NCBI RefSeq assembly: GCF_019931675.1
Contig: NZ_CP082922.1
Location: forward strand, 1,379,001-1,443,000
From: Nocardioides rotundus
GTDB lineage: Bacteria > Actinomycetota > Actinomycetes > Propionibacteriales > Nocardioidaceae
Reading direction: 5' to 3'
DNA length: 64,000 nucleotides
Numbering within the stretch: the stretch's first letter is position 1; every line of letters starts with the position of its first letter. Below the pieces are notes generated by a model. It was given only the letters and a program-made list of their open reading frames with translations, searched no databases and was not told the DNA's origin. Of this stretch, positions 7,467 to 15,475 are shown piece by piece. The position numbers and the translations under genes were made by a program.

Positions 7467-7865
7467 ATGGGTACGGTGTCCCGCGTGCAGACCGCCTCCT
7501 GGGGACGCCGCATCCTCGCGCTCCTTGTCGACTGGATCGCCTGCACCCTGGTGGTCATCGCGATCATCGGCGTCGACGGCTGGAGCGGCGACCGACTGTC
7601 CTCGCTCTACGTGATGCTGGTCTTCATCCTCGAGGCGACGGTCCTCACCGCGCTGGTCGGCGGGTCGTTCGGCAAGCTCGCCACCCGGCTGCGGGTCGTG
7701 CGGTGGCAGGGGTCCGGCTGGATCGACCTCCCGCGGTCCCTGCTCCGCGCCGTCCTGGTCGCCCTGGTGATCCCGCCGCTGGTCTTCCAGCCCGACGGGC
7801 GCGGCCTGCACGACCTCGCGGCCGGCTCGGCCGCCGTACCCCTCGACGAGGTCAGCCCGCGCTGA
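7467..7865 (+). CDS. RDD family membrane protein
   Basis: The protein has 132 residues from the ATG at 7467; a GTG at 7476 is equally possible. The RDD pattern is visible: an Arg in SWGRRILALLVDW with the first Asp, and a C-terminal Asp in DGRGLHDLAAGSAAV. Three hydrophobic segments (ALLVDWIACTLVVIAIIGV, YVMLVFILEATVLTALVG, LRAVLVALVIPPLVF) span the membrane. RDD proteins include ion antiporters and uncharacterised small membrane proteins; the substrate here is unknown. It diverges from glnA and converges on the DUF4191 gene with only 15 bases between stops. Confidence 0.85.
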   Translation: MGTVSRVQTASWGRRILALLVDWIACTLVVIAIIGVDGWSGDRLSSLYVMLVFILEATVLTALVGGSFGKLATRLRVVRWQGSGWIDLPRSLLRAVLVALVIPPLVFQPDGRGLHDLAAGSAAVPLDEVSPR

Positions 7866-7880
7866 CTTCGTGCTAGATGG

Positions 7881-8594
7881 TCAGCGGCCGCGCTGCTGGG
7901 AGCGCATCCCCTTCATCGACGTCGGCACCGGGCCCTTGGGCATCGGGATGTTGCCCCGGTGTGCGTCGATCGCCTTCAGCCGGTTGAGGATGTCGGTCAT
8001 CTCGCCGGGCTTGACCTGGCGCTTCATCTTCATCAGGTGCCGGCTCAGCTTCGGCAACGGCACCTGGCCCTCGCCGTCGCCGACGATGATCTCCGAGACC
8101 GGCGTGTCGGCGAGCACCCGCTCGTGCTTGCGCCGCTCGGTCGCCATCAGCTGACGCAGCCGCGCCGGGTTGCCCTCACCGACCAGGACGACCCCCGGAG
8201 GGCCGACCACCCGGTGCACGAGGTCCTGCTGCTTGGTGAAGCCGACCATCGGGTCGGTCTTCCACCCGCGCCGCAGCGTCTGCAGCGCCGAGGCGGCCGC
8301 GCCGGTGCGACCCTCGATCTGGGAGTACATCGACCGCTGAGCGCGCCGGAAGAACACCATCGTCGCGGCCAGCAGGCCCAGCATGATCGCGCCGACCGCG
8401 GTCAGCACCCAGTCCAGCCAACCGCCGCGCGGCGGGATCAGCCAGAACAGCAGCCCGCCGACGAGGAACCCGAGCAGGAACGCCAGGAAGGTGATGAGCC
8501 CGATCTTCGGGTCGGTCTGCTTCGCCGCCCGGTAGGTCTGGGCGAGCTGCGCGCGGCGGCCCTGCTTCTTCTCGGGCTCGGCGTTCCTGGCCAT
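7881..8594 (-). CDS. DUF4191 integral membrane protein
   Basis: The protein has 237 residues. A basic N-terminus is followed by two transmembrane helices (about 31-53, IGLITFLAFLLGFLVGGLLF, and about 62-84, WVLTAVGAIMLGLLAATMVFF). Then comes a soluble domain with VHRVVGPPGVVLVGEG and RLRQLMATERRKHERVL. This matches DUF4191, an actinobacterial family usually encoded beside lipA. Its function is unknown; the constant link to lipA suggests a role near lipoylation or the membrane, but that is only context. It lies 36 bases after the lipA stop and is probably co-transcribed. Confidence 0.88.
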   Translation of the reverse strand: MARNAEPEKKQGRRAQLAQTYRAAKQTDPKIGLITFLAFLLGFLVGGLLFWLIPPRGGWLDWVLTAVGAIMLGLLAATMVFFRRAQRSMYSQIEGRTGAAASALQTLRRGWKTDPMVGFTKQQDLVHRVVGPPGVVLVGEGNPARLRQLMATERRKHERVLADTPVSEIIVGDGEGQVPLPKLSRHLMKMKRQVKPGEMTDILNRLKAIDAHRGNIPMPKGPVPTSMKGMRSQQRGR

Positions 8595-8630
8595 GGGATC
8601 CTTCGGGTCCTTCCTGGATGTGCGGTGCTC

Positions 8631-9581
8631 TCAGGAGGAGGGTACGGCGTCGCCCGCCCGGGCCTCCATCGCCTGCTGGTAGAGCCGCCCCGCGCGGTAG
8701 GAGGAGCGCACCAGCGGGCCGGACATGACGCCGGCGAAGCCGATCTCCTTGGCCTCGTCGGCCAGCTCCACGAACTCCTCCGGCTTCACCCACCGCTCCA
8801 CCGGGTGATGCAGCTTGGAGGGTCGGAGGTACTGGGTGATCGTCACCAGCTCGCAGCCCGCGGCGTGCAGGTCGCGCAGCGCCTGGGAGATCTCCTCGCG
8901 GGTCTCGCCCATCCCGAGGATCAGGTTCGACTTGGTCACCAGGCCGAAGTCGCGGGCGGCGGTCAGCACGCCCAGCGAGCGGTCGTAGCGGAACGCCGGA
9001 CGGATCCGCTTGAAGATCCGCGGCACCGTCTCCACGTTGTGCGCCAGCACCTCGGGCCGGGACTCGAAGACCTCGGCCAGCAGGTCCGGCTTGCCGTTGA
9101 AGTCGGGGATCAGGTTCTCCACGCCGGTGTCGGGGTTGAGCTCGTGGATCGCCCGCACCGTCTCGGCGTAGAGCCACGCGCCGCCGTCGTCGAGGTCGTC
9201 GCGCGCGACGCCGGTGATGGTGGCGTAGCGCAGCCCCATCGTCTGCACCGACTCGGCCACCCGCCGCGGCTCGTCGCGGTCCAGCGGCTGCGGCTTCCCG
9301 GTCGCGATCTGGCAGAAGTCACACCGGCGGGTGCACTCGTCACCGCCGATGAGGAACGTCGCCTCCCGGTCCTCCCAGCACTCGTAGATGTTGGGACAGC
9401 CAGCCTCCTGACACACCGTGTGCAAGCCCTCGCTCTTCACCAGGCCCTGGAGGTGCTGGTACTCCGGGCCCATCCTCGCCCGGGTCTTGATCCACTCGGG
9501 CTTCCGCTCGATCGGGGTCTGCGAGTTGCGCACCTCCAGGCGCAGCAACTTGCGTCCTTCGGCTGTCGGAGAGGTCGTCAC
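8631..9581 (-). CDS. lipA: Lipoyl synthase
   Basis: A radical-SAM enzyme that inserts two sulfurs into octanoyl groups on E2 and GcvH proteins. It has 316 residues from a GTG start; the ATG just upstream is followed at once by a stop. The auxiliary cluster cysteines are C57, C62 and C68 ([12 protein letters not shown]) and the radical-SAM cysteines are C83, C87 and C90 (CTRRCDFC). The C-terminal [11 protein letters not shown] supplies the conserved serine ligand. Likely targets in this window are the two lipoyl domains of SucB. It is separated from lipB by an ABC-2 transporter pair on the same strand. Confidence 0.97.
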   Translation of the reverse strand: MTTSPTAEGRKLLRLEVRNSQTPIERKPEWIKTRARMGPEYQHLQGLVKSEGLHTVCQEAGCPNIYECWEDREATFLIGGDECTRRCDFCQIATGKPQPLDRDEPRRVAESVQTMGLRYATITGVARDDLDDGGAWLYAETVRAIHELNPDTGVENLIPDFNGKPDLLAEVFESRPEVLAHNVETVPRIFKRIRPAFRYDRSLGVLTAARDFGLVTKSNLILGMGETREEISQALRDLHAAGCELVTITQYLRPSKLHHPVERWVKPEEFVELADEAKEIGFAGVMSGPLVRSSYRAGRLYQQAMEARAGDAVPSS

Positions 9582-9614
9582 ATCGCCCCACTGTACGCCG
9601 GTCGCGGTGAGCTC

Positions 9615-10622
9615 TCAGGGCACGTCCCGGCGCCGGAACGACCACGCCGAGAGCCCCACCGCCAGCACGAGCATCGAGCCGAAGTAGCGAGCGGACTCCC
9701 AGAGCGTGACCACGCCGTACTCCTTGCAGTCCATCCCCTCCGGCGGCCGCGGGCCGCTGAAGCAGGTCTGGGCCACCTCGCGGTAGTAGGTGGCCTTGCC
9801 GCCCACCCACGCGCCGACGTTCACCGGCAGCGAGAAGCGCTGGGCATCGGGGAAGGGGAGCATCACGAGGAGAACGCTGCTGAGGACCACGACGGCGAAC
9901 ATCGCTCCCAAGGTGAAGACCGTGGAGCGGAAGAGGTTGGTGACCGCGAACGCGCCCAGCGCCGCCGCCGCGACGAAGACCACCCCGCGCAGGCCGCTCT
10001 GCCAGATCCGGTCCACCACCTCGCCATGCGGGTCGATGTCGCGCAGGTAGGCCGTCAGCCCGATCCCGCCCCACAGGAGCGCCAGCGCGAGCGCGCTGGC
10101 CAGCAGGGCGAGGAGGACGACCGCCAGTGCCTTGGCCACGAACACCCGCAGGCGGCGCGGCTCGAAGAGCAGCTGGTTGCTCATCGACCCCGAGTTCCAG
10201 TCATGGCCGATGAACGTGGTCGCCGCGAGCATCATCAGCACGGTCACCAGGCTCAGCACCATGCCGGCCGTGGCGAGCTGATCGCCCCACCGCAGCGGCG
10301 GCCGGGCGAGGTACCACTCCACCCGCGGCCGGTTCTGCTCCAGACACTGGGCGCGCGCGTCATCGGTGTCCGGCTCGGCGCGCACCCCCCAGTCGCGCGG
10401 GGCAGCGGCGCACTCCTCGATCATCCGGTCGAACGAGCGCGAGCTCAGCTCGCGCTGCACCTGCGCGCGCGCCCGGGCCGTCTCCGCTGCGCTGACCGGG
10501 CGCGTCGACCACGCCACCAGAGCCGCGACCAACAGCGGGGCGATCAGGGCCACCAGGAGGAGTACGACGACCGCGCGGCGCTTGCGCAGCCGGGTCAGCT
10601 CGACCCGCACCAGCCGGATCAT
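9615..10622 (-). CDS. ABC-2 type membrane permease
   Basis: The protein has 335 residues from the ATG at 10622, which overlaps the ATPase stop as ATGA; an in-frame ATG nine bases earlier exists. It has a basic N-terminal MIRLVRVELTRLRKRRAV and a first helix, then an extracellular loop of about 100 residues containing two cysteines (EECAAAP, AQCLEQN). Five further helices follow, and a Cys pair near the end (TCFSGPRPPEGMDC). The layout is that of ABC-2 exporters with one loop between helices 1 and 2. The substrate is unknown. It pairs with the ATPase at 10619-11575. Confidence 0.82.
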   Translation of the reverse strand: MIRLVRVELTRLRKRRAVVVLLLVALIAPLLVAALVAWSTRPVSAAETARARAQVQRELSSRSFDRMIEECAAAPRDWGVRAEPDTDDARAQCLEQNRPRVEWYLARPPLRWGDQLATAGMVLSLVTVLMMLAATTFIGHDWNSGSMSNQLLFEPRRLRVFVAKALAVVLLALLASALALALLWGGIGLTAYLRDIDPHGEVVDRIWQSGLRGVVFVAAAALGAFAVTNLFRSTVFTLGAMFAVVVLSSVLLVMLPFPDAQRFSLPVNVGAWVGGKATYYREVAQTCFSGPRPPEGMDCKEYGVVTLWESARYFGSMLVLAVGLSAWSFRRRDVP

Positions 10623-11575
10623 CGCCGCCATCCCTTCCGCCCGCCGCGGGGCTCGTCCGCGCCCAGCTCCTCGGCGGAGGTGAGGTCGAGGAAGAACGAC
10701 TCCAGGTCCTGCCGGACGGGCGTGAGCTCGGCGACCCAGAGGCCCTGCTCGCCGAGCAGCCGGGTCAGGTCGGCGCCGGCCAGGTCACCCTCGACCCGCA
10801 GCGCCTGGGCGTCCGTCGTCACGCTCGCCCCGGCCGCACGCAGCACGGAGGCGGCCCGGTCGGGCTCGCCCACGACGACGCGGTGCGCCGTACCCGTCCC
10901 GGACAGCAGATCCTCGACCCGGCCACTGGCGAGCATCCGGCCGTTGCCGATGATGGTGGCGGAGTCGCACACCTGCTGGACCTCGGCGAGGATGTGTGAG
11001 CTCAACAGCACCGTGACGCCGGCGGCGCCCAGGTCGCGGATGGTGTCCCGGATCTCCCGGATCCCGGCCGGGTCCAGGCCGTTGGTCGGCTCGTCGAGGA
11101 TGAGCAGGTCCGGCTGCTTGATCAGCGTGGCGGCGATCGCCAGCCGCTGCTTCATGCCGAGGGAGTAGGACTTGAAGCGCTCCCGGTCGCGACCGGTCAG
11201 CGAGACCGTCGCCAGCGCCTCGTCGACGCGGCTCGGTGGAGCGGCGATGGTGCGCGCGAGCAGCTGCAGGTTGGTGCGGCCGGTGAGGTTGGGGGAGAAC
11301 TTCGGGTTCTCGACCACGGCCCCGACACGGTTCATCACCGCGGGGAGGCGTCGCGGCACCGGCTGGCCGAAGAGGCGCATCTCGCCGCGGGTCGCCCGCG
11401 CCAGCCCGAGCAGCATCCGGATCGTCGTGGTCTTGCCCGAGCCGTTCGGCCCGAGGAAGCCGTGCACGCCACCCGCCGGCACTGCCAGGTCCAGGTCGCG
11501 TACGGCGGTCCGGGTGCCGCGGCGCGTGCGGTAGTCCTTGCGCAGCCCATGGGTCTCGATCACCAGGTCGGCCAT
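10619..11575 (-). CDS. ABC transporter ATP-binding protein
   Basis: The protein has 318 residues from the ATG at 11575, preceded by GAGGAGGG. It carries Walker A GPNGSGKTT, signature YSLGMKQRL, Walker B LLILDEPTNGLDP and an H-loop in VLLSSHILAEVQ. The signature has SLGMKQ rather than LSGGQ, normal for the ABC-2 drug and bacitracin class. The C-terminal 80 residues form the usual accessory domain. The gene lies between lipB (79 bases upstream) and its permease partner, so the pair probably shares the lipB-lipA transcript. Confidence 0.88.
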   Translation of the reverse strand: MADLVIETHGLRKDYRTRRGTRTAVRDLDLAVPAGGVHGFLGPNGSGKTTTIRMLLGLARATRGEMRLFGQPVPRRLPAVMNRVGAVVENPKFSPNLTGRTNLQLLARTIAAPPSRVDEALATVSLTGRDRERFKSYSLGMKQRLAIAATLIKQPDLLILDEPTNGLDPAGIREIRDTIRDLGAAGVTVLLSSHILAEVQQVCDSATIIGNGRMLASGRVEDLLSGTGTAHRVVVGEPDRAASVLRAAGASVTTDAQALRVEGDLAGADLTRLLGEQGLWVAELTPVRQDLESFFLDLTSAEELGADEPRGGRKGWRR

Positions 11576-11654
11576 CGGCCCTCCTCCTCGTCCCCCGAGA
11601 GGTGGGCTCATCGTGGCAGGTCGGAGGCGTGGTGTCGCGCGACCCGCCCGGGGC

Positions 11655-12383
11655 TCAGGGAGTCACGAGCGGGATCCGGGGCGCGCGGCCGGGCTCCGGG
11701 CGGGGCTCGTAGTCGGGCGTGGCGTCGTACTCCTCCCACGCCAGGAACGTGCGCAGGTGCTCCTCGACGGCCGGCAGGACGTCGGTGGTGGTGACCCGGC
11801 GGCCGGTCTCCTCGGTGAGCGAGGTGACGCCCGCGTCGGAGATGCCGCAGGGGACGAAGCGGTCGTACCAGCCCAGGTCGACGTCGCAGTTCAGCGCGAA
11901 CCCGTGCATGGTCACGCCGCGGGAGACCCGGATGCCGAGCGCGCCGATCTTGCGCTCCGGGCCGCGGTCGTCGGCGCGCAGCCAGACGCCGGAGCGGCCC
12001 GGGACCCGGGCGGTGGTGACGCCGAAGTCGGCGCACACGCGGATCAGCGCCTCCTCGACCCGGCGGACGTAGTCGACCACCTTGACGTGGTCGGGGAGCC
12101 GGACGATCGGGTAGCCCACCAGCTGCCCCGGCCCGTGGAAGGTGATCTTGCCGCCGCGGTCGACGTCGATCACCTGCGCTCCGCCGGCGTCCACGGGCTT
12201 CTCGTGCTCGTCGGTGCGCTTGCCGCAGGTGAAGACCGGCGGGTGCTCCAGCAGCAGGACGGTGCCAGCGCGGGTCGCCGCGACGACCTGGTCGTGCACC
12301 GCTCGCTGGAGGTCCCACGCGGCCTGGTAGTCCACGGCGTCCGCGCCGAGCCCGGCGACCTGGAACTCCAGCGGCATGCTCAT
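11655..12383 (-). CDS. lipB: Lipoyl(octanoyl) transferase
   Basis: Transfers octanoyl from acyl carrier protein to lipoyl domains, the first step of lipoate synthesis. It has 242 residues from the ATG at 12383 (MSMPLEF); the frame is open further upstream but that part is unlike the family. Conserved pieces are [16 protein letters not shown], the [18 protein letters not shown] block, the catalytic Lys in RKIGALGIR and the catalytic Cys in [12 protein letters not shown]. The C-terminus carries an Arg/Pro-rich extension. It heads a probable minus-strand unit lipB, ABC ATPase, ABC permease, lipA, DUF4191. Confidence 0.95.
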   Translation of the reverse strand: MSMPLEFQVAGLGADAVDYQAAWDLQRAVHDQVVAATRAGTVLLLEHPPVFTCGKRTDEHEKPVDAGGAQVIDVDRGGKITFHGPGQLVGYPIVRLPDHVKVVDYVRRVEEALIRVCADFGVTTARVPGRSGVWLRADDRGPERKIGALGIRVSRGVTMHGFALNCDVDLGWYDRFVPCGISDAGVTSLTEETGRRVTTTDVLPAVEEHLRTFLAWEEYDATPDYEPRPEPGRAPRIPLVTP

Positions 12384-12482
12384 GGCCCCGACCCTACTCG
12401 TGTGCCCTTTGGGGGCTCCCTGTGGCGCCTGCCTGTGGATAGCCGCCGGCACCGTTGCGTGAAGTGGGGCAGGGTGGCGGGC

Positions 12483-13034
12483 ATGGAGACGGTCGAGGAG
12501 GAGTACGACGCCCGCTGGCCGCTCGCGCTGCTGGTGATCCTCACCGTGACGGGCGCGGTGATGGTGGGGGCCTTCATGTTCGTGGACTCCTCGCCGTCGC
12601 CCCGGCGGGCGGCCCCGGCTTCCTCGACCTCTCCTGCTGCGGCCTCCGCCTCACCGCCCGCGCCCTCCGGGCTCGCGGTGCTGCACGAGTGGGACCGGTC
12701 GCGGGCGCGCGCGTGGGCGGACGGGGACGTGCGCGCGCTGCGCGGCCTCTACGCCCGCGGGTCGGGGGCGGGGGAGCGGGACGTGGCGATGCTGCGCTCC
12801 TGGTCGGCGCGCGGCCTGCGGGTCGAGGGGCTGCGGATGCAGGTGCTCTCGGCCCGCGAGGTACGCCGTACTCCCTCGGTGGTGGTGCTGCGGGTGACCG
12901 ACCGGGTCACCGGCGGCGTTGCCGTCGGCCGGGGCGTGCGCTCCCCGCTGCCCGTCGACGCGGCCTCCACCCGGGTGATCCGTCTCGAGCGCCGCGACGG
13001 CCGCTGGCTCGTCGCCTCGGTCCGCCGCGGCTGA
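12483..13034 (+). CDS. Hypothetical single-pass membrane protein
   Basis: The protein has 183 residues from the ATG at 12483. A short acidic cytoplasmic start ([12 protein letters not shown]) is followed by one transmembrane helix ([19 protein letters not shown], about 14-33). A Ser/Pro/Ala linker and a C-terminal extracytoplasmic domain of about 110 residues follow. The sequence [24 protein letters not shown] and the closing [17 protein letters not shown] resemble an NTF2/SnoaL-like fold. It diverges from lipB. I do not recognise a named family. Confidence 0.65.
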   Translation: METVEEEYDARWPLALLVILTVTGAVMVGAFMFVDSSPSPRRAAPASSTSPAAASASPPAPSGLAVLHEWDRSRARAWADGDVRALRGLYARGSGAGERDVAMLRSWSARGLRVEGLRMQVLSAREVRRTPSVVVLRVTDRVTGGVAVGRGVRSPLPVDAASTRVIRLERRDGRWLVASVRRG

Positions 13035-13097
13035 CCCCTTCGCCAGCCCGACCGCCCGCCTCAAACACCAACCCACCCGCCTACCCACCCACATCCC

Positions 13098-13222
13098 GCC
13101 GAGTCGGCGCTAGTTGACGCCCAGTCGGCGTCAATTGACGCCGACTCGCGGTGAAGTAGCGCCGACTCGCGGTGAAGAAGCGCCGACTCGCGGTGAAGAA
13201 GCGCCGACTCGGCGAGATGAGG
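13098..13222. repeat. Palindrome plus 21-bp tandem repeats between convergent genes
   Basis: The stretch holds a perfect 24-base palindrome at 13123-13146 (centre GTCAATTGAC, arms AGTCGGC and GCCGACT). It is preceded by a related half-site with GAGTCGGCG and TTGACGCC. Three tandem copies of a 21-base unit follow (GCCGACTCGCGGTGAAG plus TAGC or AAGC) at 13140-13160, 13161-13181 and 13182-13202. A last partial copy, GCCGACTCGGCGA, is next. It lies between the ends of two convergent genes and could act as a terminator or a REP-like element. Confidence 0.8.
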
Positions 13223-13257
13223 GATGAGGGGAGAGGGATGGGGGAGGGCGGGGCCGG

Positions 13258-14151
13258 TCAGCGGAGGGCGGTGGCGAGGATGTCGCGGATGTCCACGTCG
13301 GCGAAGTCGAAGCCCGCGTCGAGGAGGACGCGGGGGACCGCGTTGACCGAGTTCAGCAGCTCGGGGGCCATCCGGCCGGCGCCGACCGAGAGGACAGGGG
13401 TGGGGACGAACAGTCGCGCGCGGCGCCCGACCGCGCTGGCCAGGGCGGCGGTGAACTCGGCGTTCGTCGGGGTCGAGGGGCAGCACAGGTTGACCGGGCC
13501 GCTGAGCCGCTCGTCCTCGGCGAGGAAGGCGACGGCGCCGGTCCAGTCGCGCAAGGAGATGCAGGGGAAGTACTGGTTGCCGGGGCCGAGTCGCGCGCCG
13601 AGCCCGAGCTTGAAGATCCAGACCAGCTGCTGCAGCGGGGGAGCCGCGTCGTCGAGCACGGGGGACGTGCGCAGGATGCACACCCGGGCACCGGCGGCGC
13701 GGGCCGGCTCGGTGGCGGCCTGCCAGTCGCGGGTCACGTCGGTCAGCAGTGCGTCGCCGCGGCTGTCGGCGGTCTCGTCCAGCGGGTCCCGGCCGTGGTC
13801 GCCGTAGTAGGAGATGCCGTTGCCGGCGAGGAACGCGGGCTTGCGGTCCGAGGCTGCGATGGCGTCGGCGAGGGTCGCCGTACCCCTCACCCGCGACTCC
13901 CGGAGCTCGCGCGCCCAGGAGGCCGAGTGCGGGTTGCCGGCCGTGGGCGAGCCGGCCAGGTTCACGACCACGTCGGCCGCCTCGATCGCGTCCTGGGGCA
14001 CCTCGCCCGCCTCCGGGTCCCAGCGCACCTGGCCGGCCTCGGGCTCGCGGCGGACCAGGGGAGTGACCGTGTGGCCGCGGGCCTCCAGGACCTGCGTCAG
14101 ATGGGTGCCGAGGAAGCCGGAGGCACCGGCGACGAGCACGTTCAGCGACAT
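13258..14151 (-). CDS. TIGR01777-family NAD(P)-binding epimerase/reductase
   Basis: The protein has 297 residues from the ATG at 14151, with GGTGAGG just before it. It is an extended SDR fold: NVLVAGASGFLGTHL as the dinucleotide-binding loop, DVVVNLAGSPT, and NGISYYGDHG in place of a classical YxxxK. It ends with the family's DUF1731-like tail (PELLNSVNAVPRVLLDAGFD). TIGR01777 proteins are widespread and poorly characterised. It follows the broken ABC exporter on the same strand by 34 bases. Confidence 0.88.
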   Translation of the reverse strand: MSLNVLVAGASGFLGTHLTQVLEARGHTVTPLVRREPEAGQVRWDPEAGEVPQDAIEAADVVVNLAGSPTAGNPHSASWARELRESRVRGTATLADAIAASDRKPAFLAGNGISYYGDHGRDPLDETADSRGDALLTDVTRDWQAATEPARAAGARVCILRTSPVLDDAAPPLQQLVWIFKLGLGARLGPGNQYFPCISLRDWTGAVAFLAEDERLSGPVNLCCPSTPTNAEFTAALASAVGRRARLFVPTPVLSVGAGRMAPELLNSVNAVPRVLLDAGFDFADVDIRDILATALR

Positions 14152-14185
14152 GACCTCACCCTGCCACGGATGACCGGTCGTGGCA

Positions 14186-15475
14186 TCACCCTGCGAGATG
14201 GCGCCACCGGGCGGCCAGGTCGCGCCACGGCCCGGCGTCGGCCACCTCGCCGTCGACCAGCACCACCACCCGGTCGGCCTGAGCCAGCGCGGCCGCCTTG
14301 TTGCTCGCGCCGAGCACGGTCGCGCCGGCCTCCCGCAGCGAGCGCCACAGCTCGACCTCGGTAGCCGCGTCCAGCGCGGACGACACGTCGTCGGCCAGCA
14401 GCAGATCGCTCTCCGAGGCCAGCGCCCGCGCCAGCGCGAGCCGCTGCACCTGCCCACCGGACAGCCGCACCCCGCGGTGCCCGACCAGCGAGTCGGCGCC
14501 GCCGGCGTCGGCCACGTCGCGCTCCAGGCGCGCCGCGGCGACGGGTACGTCGACCCGACGGTCGCCGTGGTCGAGATGGATGTTGCCCGCGAACGTCCCC
14601 GAGAGCACCCGCGGCACCTGGGCGACGTAGGCCACCCGGCCCGGTCGCAGCTCGCGCTGCGGATCCTCGACCAGCCGGTCGTTCCAGTGGATGGCGCCGG
14701 TGCTGTGCACCAGCCCGGCCAGGGCCGCAAGCAGGCTGGACTTGCCGGAGCCGACCTGGCCCAGCAGCAGCACCAGCTCGCCCCGCCCGACGTCCAGGTC
14801 GACGCTCTCGACGCCGAGGGTGCCGTCGTCGTGCACCGCCGAGACCCCCTCCAGCCGCAGGCGCTGCAGCGGCTCGCGCTCCCCCGACTCGGGCAGCGGG
14901 GAGGTGCCCTCGACCATGTCCATCCCGGCCGGCAGGTGCATCAGGTTCCCACCGCCGGCGAGCCGGCTGGTGGCCTCCATCCACGCGCGCGTGCCCGGCG
15001 CCTCGGTCACCACCGAGCCCGCCACCCGGCCGAACCAGTCGAAGCCGCTGACCGCGTTGGCCACCAGCAGCGCGGTGGCCAGCTCCCACTGACCGGCCAG
15101 CAGGCCGGCCCAGGCGGCGACCACGCCGCCCTGCACCATGACGACGGGGACGCCGTCGAGCAGGGTCTGCACCCGGTGCTCGCGCACCGCCGCGTCCACC
15201 CGGCCGCCGTCGACGCGGCGCAGGTGGGCGTGGATCTGCGGGGTCGCGGCGGCGAGCTTGACCGTGCGCACCGACTCCAGGCACGAGACCAGCGCCTGCC
15301 CGAAGCCCGCGCGGGCCGTCGCCGCGGCCGCCGCGGACCGGCCTGCGGCGCGCCGGCCGAGCGAGGAGGCGAGCGCCGCGGAGACCATCACCACGAGCAG
15401 CACCGCTCCGGCCAGCCAGGTGCCGGCGATCAGCGCGGTCACCAGCGCGACCAGGAGGCCGTTGGTGAAGTCGAC
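14186..15475 (-). CDS. Tandem ABC exporter, C-terminal half after an in-frame amber codon
   Basis: This is the continuation, in the same frame, of the upstream ABC gene; the only break is a TAG at 15476-15478. The part starts VDFTNGLLVALVTALIAG, contains the rest of the second transmembrane domain, then NBD2: Walker A GQVGSGKSS, an intact LSGGQVQRLALARAL, but a changed Walker B (LLLADDVSSALD, Glu to Asp) and no H-loop histidine (LGASNKAAAL). NBD2 is therefore the degenerate site typical of asymmetric exporters. A GTG at 15442 could start a fragment but has no convincing ribosome site. Probably the 3' part of a nonsense pseudogene. Confidence 0.8.
   Translation of the reverse strand, partial: VDFTNGLLVALVTALIAGTWLAGAVLLVVMVSAALASSLGRRAAGRSAAAAATARAGFGQALVSCLESVRTVKLAAATPQIHAHLRRVDGGRVDAAVREHRVQTLLDGVPVVMVQGGVVAAWAGLLAGQWELATALLVANAVSGFDWFGRVAGSVVTEAPGTRAWMEATSRLAGGGNLMHLPAGMDMVEGTSPLPESGEREPLQRLRLEGVSAVHDDGTLGVESVDLDVGRGELVLLLGQVGSGKSSLLAALAGLVHSTGAIHWNDRLVEDPQRELRPGRVAYVAQVPRVLSGTFAGNIHLDHGDRRVDVPVAAARLERDVADAGGADSLVGHRGVRLSGGQVQRLALARALASESDLLLADDVSSALDAATEVELWRSLREAGATVLGASNKAAALAQADRVVVLVDGEVADAGPWRDLAARWRHLAG

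Noticed and set aside
11538..12482. Long plus-strand frame running into the hypothetical membrane protein
   Set aside because: The part before 12483 is antisense to lipB and the ABC ATPase; only the segment from ATG 12483 has membrane-protein features.
13140..13202. CRISPR-like short tandem repeats
   Set aside because: The 21-base units abut directly without unique spacers, there are only three, and no cas genes are present.
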